Shown here piece by piece: positions 40,171-43,645 of a stretch of DNA of 43,645 nucleotides (positions are counted from its first letter, which is position 1; each line of letters opens with the position of its first letter). This stretch comes from Mycobacterium sp. WUMAC-067 (lineage in GTDB: Bacteria; Actinomycetota; Actinomycetes; Mycobacteriales; Mycobacteriaceae): positions 1 to 43,645 of the forward strand of contig NZ_JAEKMI010000040.1 in NCBI RefSeq assembly GCF_020217485.1, given 5' to 3'. The translations under genes and the position numbers were made by a program. Below the pieces are notes generated by a model. It saw nothing but the letters and a program-made list of their open reading frames with translations, was not told the origin of the DNA and ran no database searches.

Positions 40171-41609
40171 CGATTGAGCACCAGGCTGAACAGCCCGACC
40201 ACAAACGCCATGACGGGGATCAGCGAGGCATCGAGTCCGGCCGCGGCGAAGCCCACCAGCCGTCGCACGGGAAGCGAATAGCTCTCCGGCTCAGCGATAC
40301 CCGGGTTCAGCGCCAGCACGATCCACACCGCCACGAGCGCCAGCAGCACCAGCGCCGCACCGAGGGCGGCGCCGTAGCGTCCCGTCGCCGTGTAGATCAC
40401 CAGCAGCACGCCGGCGGTCAGATAGGGCTGGGCGAGCAGCCACGCCTTGCACGCCGCCGAGTCCCACACCCGGGCGCGCAGCACCGACGCCGCGGCGGTC
40501 GCGCCCACCACGTACCAGCCCGCGCCGCTCAGGGTCTCCGGGCGCAGCGCGATCGCCACCGAGCCCAGGACAGTGAGCAGCACCGCGGCGGCGATGAAGC
40601 CGCTCTGGTGGGCGTCGCTGATCCGCACGCGGCGGGGCAGGTCCTCGAGCACCTGCAGCGACGGCGCCGACGGCGTGGGATCCCCGGGCGCCGGAATGAC
40701 CGGCAGCGGGAAGCGCGCCCACAGCGCGGACAGCTGCGCCGCTTCGATGGTGACCAGCAGCGCGGCCACGATCAGACCGCAGCCGATCGCGACCAGCTTG
40801 ACGTGCCACAGCAATTCGGCCCCCGCGGCCAGCAGCACCGCCGCGCCCAGCACCGCGGTCGCGGTGAAGAATCCGGCGATGCGCTCGCGCTGCGCGCTGG
40901 GCACCATCAAGGCGATCAGCGACCACGCGGTGACACCGGCCGCGGCCAGCATCACCTGCGCAGGGCCGAACCTGCCCGGCACCGCCAGCACCAGCGCGGC
41001 GCCGATGGGCACCAGCGCGGCGATCGACAGGGCCATTCCGGTGCGCGCCGAGCGCGCCGTGGCCAGCAGGCCGACGATCGCGGTCAGGGCCGCGACCGCG
41101 CTGACCGCAACCACCCCGGACAGTGCGCCGGTGGCGACGCGATAGGTGACCGACAGGCCGGTCGCCAGGAAGGCCACGGCGATCGCCGCGGCCAGCGCGC
41201 CGCGCTGGATATGCGTTGTGCCCCAAGGCCGCAGCCGAGAGGTGGAGAAAATCATGGCGGCGTCGGCGATGTCCTCGACGATGCCGGGCGCGGCCGGGCC
41301 GACCGGCACCGGCTGCAGCGCCAGCAGGTCACCGTCGACGACTCCGACCGTGTCCAGGCTCGCGTCCAGGCTGAACGGCGCGCCGCCGATGGGCGCCAGG
41401 CTCAGTTGGGTGGCACCACCGATCTCGGCGGCGCCGCGTGAGCCGGAGCCGTCTTCCGCGTCGCCGTTCGCGGTGGCCGGAACCACCAAACGCTGGACCG
41501 CGGGCAGGATTTCGCGCAGCGGCAGCTCGGCAGGCAGGGCCATTTCCGTCAACCTGCTGTCCGCGAGGATTGCCACGCGGACGATCGGCATGACGGTTCC
41601 GGACGTCAC
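40167..41609 (-). CDS. eccD3: ESX-3 secretion channel protein EccD3
   Basis: 480 residues. N-terminal ubiquitin-like domain (PIVRVAILADSRLTEMALPA through about 100), then eleven membrane helices, for example GALAAAIAVAFLATGLSVTY and AALTAIVGLLATARSARTG. EccD forms the membrane vestibule of the ESX pore as a dimer. It is preceded by a 60-bp gap from espG3 and followed by coupled mycP3. Confidence 0.96.
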   Translation of the reverse strand: MTSGTVMPIVRVAILADSRLTEMALPAELPLREILPAVQRLVVPATANGDAEDGSGSRGAAEIGGATQLSLAPIGGAPFSLDASLDTVGVVDGDLLALQPVPVGPAAPGIVEDIADAAMIFSTSRLRPWGTTHIQRGALAAAIAVAFLATGLSVTYRVATGALSGVVAVSAVAALTAIVGLLATARSARTGMALSIAALVPIGAALVLAVPGRFGPAQVMLAAAGVTAWSLIALMVPSAQRERIAGFFTATAVLGAAVLLAAGAELLWHVKLVAIGCGLIVAALLVTIEAAQLSALWARFPLPVIPAPGDPTPSAPSLQVLEDLPRRVRISDAHQSGFIAAAVLLTVLGSVAIALRPETLSGAGWYVVGATAAASVLRARVWDSAACKAWLLAQPYLTAGVLLVIYTATGRYGAALGAALVLLALVAVWIVLALNPGIAEPESYSLPVRRLVGFAAAGLDASLIPVMAFVVGLFSLVLNR

Positions 41610-41669
41610 CGGACCCTCGAAGAATGTTGCGGCCGTTCCTGGGACATCGTGCTCTCTTCTCTATTTCTT

Positions 41670-42614
41670 TCAGTGGTGGACGGACAGTGTTGACGGGGAG
41701 AAATCTCGCGTTGAAGGCGAAAAGTCTCGCGTTGAAGCGGAAAAGTCTCGTGCTAACCGGTGTTCGGCGAACCATCCGGCGTCTGGCAGCTGGGCGGTCA
41801 GTTGTTCGATCGCGACGGCGATCGCGAACGGCGTGCCCGGCGCGAAGGTCGAAACCCACTCGCCGTCGAACGCGCTGGACGGGCTGACCAGGACCCGGCC
41901 CTCGCTTGTGTCCACGATGCTCATCCCCACCTCGGTGGTGGAGTGCCGGCCGTCGCGGTGGCAGCCGGCAACGATCTCGACGTAGCTTCGCGACCCGTTG
42001 AACACCGACTCCACCACCGGCCGCGCCGATTGCGGAATACCAAGGTAGTCAAGGACTTCGGCGAGCGGAGCACCGGAACGCAGACGCTCGTCGGCGCGGG
42101 CGCCCACCCGGGTCGGCATGCTGAACTCGTCGAACCGCGCCGGTTGCCGCTGGGCCAGCCCGACACAGAGAACCGGAACCAGGGCGCGCGGGTCATCGAT
42201 GTCCATCGCGGTGAACGTGATCAGCTGCGCGCTGCGCAACGCCACCACCGTCGTCGACGGCCGCCCGCCGGCCCCGGCGCGCTGCGCGACGATGCCGCGC
42301 AGCAGCTCGCCCGCGCCACCGGCCGCACCGGTGTCGTTGGCGGGGGGGACGTAACGCAGGTCGAGCCACCGCTCGGGGAAGCACACCACCTTGATCCACT
42401 CGGCGACGGCGGGGTTGATGAGTCCGGCTTCTGATACCAGGCCCATCTGGGTGAGCTCCGCCCTCTGACGGTCGAGGAACGCGTTGCGTTCCGCGGCGTC
42501 ACGATAGGGGCAGGTGATTGCCAATACCCACGGGAAGCTTCCCGCCCCAATCGTTTCCGCGATGAACCACGCGTGATCGACCGTCAGCTCGACGGCGTTG
42601 GGAGCTGGTTCCAT
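41670..42614 (-). CDS. espG3: ESX-3 substrate chaperone EspG3
   Basis: 314 residues from ATG 42614. Cytosolic chaperone that binds PE-PPE pairs of ESX-3 and holds them soluble. Family features: NAVELTVDHAWFIAETIGAG at the start, FPERWLDLRYVPPAN, and RPVVESVFNGSRSYVEIVAGCH. It ends in a low-complexity extension, RDFSASTRDFSPSTRDFSPST, made by a 21-bp tandem repeat, which makes it longer than the roughly 295-residue M. tuberculosis protein. Twenty bp separate it from the esxH stop. Confidence 0.96.
   Translation of the reverse strand: MEPAPNAVELTVDHAWFIAETIGAGSFPWVLAITCPYRDAAERNAFLDRQRAELTQMGLVSEAGLINPAVAEWIKVVCFPERWLDLRYVPPANDTGAAGGAGELLRGIVAQRAGAGGRPSTTVVALRSAQLITFTAMDIDDPRALVPVLCVGLAQRQPARFDEFSMPTRVGARADERLRSGAPLAEVLDYLGIPQSARPVVESVFNGSRSYVEIVAGCHRDGRHSTTEVGMSIVDTSEGRVLVSPSSAFDGEWVSTFAPGTPFAIAVAIEQLTAQLPDAGWFAEHRLARDFSASTRDFSPSTRDFSPSTLSVHH
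41698..41758 (-). repeat. 21-bp tandem repeat at the end of espG3
   Basis: Three units of about 21 bp sharing tctcg(c/t)g(t/c)t, with cores at 41704, 41725 and 41746. They encode repeated RDFS(P/A)ST at the C-terminus of EspG3. A copy-number change would lengthen or shorten the tail by seven residues without breaking the frame. Confidence 0.85.
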
Positions 42615-42634
42615 CAGGCTCGTTCAGCCACGAA

Positions 42635-42925
42635 CTAGCCGCCCCACTTGGCGGCTTCGGCCTGGTCGCGGGCCAGCATCGACATGGTGTTGGCCTCGTG
42701 GGTGCTGGCCATCGACTGGTATGCGCGCACCAGGCTTTCCATGGCCTGGTTCCACTGGGCCTGCCACACCTGGTAGGTCATACCGGTATCACCTTGCCAG
42801 GCGTTGGACAGCGTGGCCTGCTCGGCGGAGATGTCGGCGCCGAGCCCCTGCATCGTGCCGGCGTAGCCCGACATGTCGGCGGCGTGGCTCAACATCGCCG
42901 GGTAGTTGTACATGATTTGCGACAT
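42635..42925 (-). CDS. esxH: ESX-3 secreted WXG100 protein EsxH
   Basis: 96 residues from ATG 42925, preceded by AAAGGAC. WXG100 helical hairpin with MSQIMYNYPAMLSHAADMSG at the start, the turn NAWQGDTG and the conserved end RDQAEAAKWGG. It forms a 1:1 dimer with EsxG and is secreted by ESX-3; in M. tuberculosis (TB10.4) it also disturbs host ESCRT function. It lies 43 bp after esxG in the same operon. Confidence 0.97.
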   Translation of the reverse strand: MSQIMYNYPAMLSHAADMSGYAGTMQGLGADISAEQATLSNAWQGDTGMTYQVWQAQWNQAMESLVRAYQSMASTHEANTMSMLARDQAEAAKWGG

Positions 42926-42968
42926 CACAAGTCCTTTCGCGGGTTGGTGGCGTCTAAAAGCGGCGGTG

Positions 42969-43262
42969 TCAGAACGCGGTGTAACCGGAGGCGGCCGCCG
43001 CGTCCGCGGCCACATAGGTGCCGGCGGCGTCGCCGAGGTTGGCCTGGGCGATATCCAGGAGCGTGTTGACCCGCGCGGCGACCTCCACGAACCGTGCGTG
43101 CGCGGCCTGGAACGCCGCCGAGGACTCGCCCTGGTGGAAGGCCTGGGCCGACATCGCTTCCTGCTCGGCCTGGCTGATCGTGCTGCGCAGCAGCGCGGCC
43201 TTGGCGCTGAACGCCGATTGCGAGGCAACCAACTGCGGGATATGAGCGTCCAACATACTCAT
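42969..43262 (-). CDS. esxG: ESX-3 secreted WXG100-like protein EsxG
   Basis: 97 residues from ATG 43262, with AAAGGA upstream. Partner of EsxH. It begins MSMLDAHIPQLVASQSAFSA and has FHQGESS at the position of the WXG turn, so the tryptophan is replaced by histidine, as is usual for EsxG. The C-terminal end carries the flexible secretion tail (YVAADAAAASGYTAF). Confidence 0.97.
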   Translation of the reverse strand: MSMLDAHIPQLVASQSAFSAKAALLRSTISQAEQEAMSAQAFHQGESSAAFQAAHARFVEVAARVNTLLDIAQANLGDAAGTYVAADAAAASGYTAF

Positions 43263-43326
43263 GGTGATTCCTTTCTATTGCGTCCGTTGGGGTTTGGAGT
43301 AATTCACCCGGATGTGGCTTACTGCC

Positions 43327-43645
43327 TTATCCCCCCTTCCCCGGCTCGGTTGGGCCCGTTCCGTTGACGGCTTCCTGTCCCCACGTGCCGGGCACCATTG
43401 GCATCCGTGGGCCGCCGCCGAAGTCGTCGTCGGCCAGCTTGGTCAGTCCCGCCGCCTGAAACGCCTTGTGTCGCTGCTTGGTTCCGGCGAATCCGAGCGC
43501 CCCGGCCCCCTGCGCGGACGCGATGGCCGCGGCCAGCTCCTCCTCGTCGCCGTAGTCCGGCGGCACACCGAAATCGGATTCCATATCCGCGAATTCGTCG
43601 GCGTGGTCGTGCAGTGCGGCCCGCCGCCGGCGCCGCGCTCGCGCC
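43327..43645 (-). CDS. PPE4: C-terminal end of PPE4 (5' part beyond window)
   Basis: The last 105 codons of a longer protein. The visible part starts in an arginine-rich stretch (RRRRRAALHDHADEFADMES) and continues PDYGDEEELAAAIASAQGAG, FGGGPRMPMVPGTWG to the stop at 43327. Position directly before esxG and the ARRRRR...HD.ADEF.DM pattern match the PPE4 end of the ESX-3 operon. The PPE domain itself is outside the window. Confidence 0.85.
   Translation of the reverse strand, partial: ARARRRRRAALHDHADEFADMESDFGVPPDYGDEEELAAAIASAQGAGALGFAGTKQRHKAFQAAGLTKLADDDFGGGPRMPMVPGTWGQEAVNGTGPTEPGKGG

Overview
The window is high-GC actinobacterial DNA. Its gene order matches the Mycobacterium ESX-3 neighbourhood, the Rv0288-Rv0321 part of the M. 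tuberculosis chromosome, read here in reverse with insertions and losses. Several genes absent from M. tuberculosis (DUF7159-type paralogues, a polyol dehydrogenase/xylulokinase pair, a mobile island) suggest a non-tuberculous species. A member of or near the M. avium complex is my inference from gene content, not an identification. Family names come from recognising motifs and gene order; no database search was run.

Layout. 1-4.5 kb: three tandem minus-strand paralogues of a membrane-anchored, actin/Hsp70-like family (DUF7159 type) with proline- or glycine/histidine-rich tails. 4.6-5.9 kb: dCTP deaminase (dcd) and a secreted M15-like protein. 6.0 kb: tRNA-Gly(CCC). 6.1-10.05 kb: a visibly less GC-rich accessory island. 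It holds a three-gene operon that looks like an uncharacterised defence system, a decayed tyrosine integrase and a tRNA-like gene with an odd anticodon loop, and it ends beside a truncated serine-hydrolase gene. 10.6-13.4 kb: an L,D-transpeptidase, strong hairpin terminators, a secreted proline-rich protein and two DUF732 proteins.

13.4-16.3 kb: a polyol dehydrogenase translationally coupled to a xylulokinase. 16.2-24.5 kb: a PAP2-diacylglycerol-kinase fusion, an HExxH protein, two tandem Sap/GAP-type membrane proteins, a GT-C mannosyltransferase-like protein, a GH16 glucanase, an MDR oxidoreductase and a DUF3060 membrane protein. Most of these suggest envelope lipid or glycan work. 24.6-30.6 kb: the Rv0313, Rv0312 and Rv0311 homologues with a fourth DUF7159 paralogue inserted, then a divergent TetR regulator. 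30.6-36.4 kb: SnoaL-like protein, YkuD protein, PAP2 phosphatase, two small conserved proteins, BluB, a sulfatase and a Tam methyltransferase. 36.5-43.6 kb: an alpha/beta hydrolase converging on the distal half of the ESX-3 type VII secretion operon (PPE4 end, esxG, esxH, espG3, eccD3, mycP3, eccE3).

The most interesting signal is the island operon at 6391-8682. An Abi/HEPN-like protein, a small two-helix membrane protein and an LPO_1073/Vpar_1526-type protein are tightly linked. The last two share an almost identical asparagine/glutamine-rich motif, at the C-terminus of one and the N-terminus of the other, resembling bacterial amyloid signalling motifs. This looks like a membrane-linked signalling pair in a phage-defence module.
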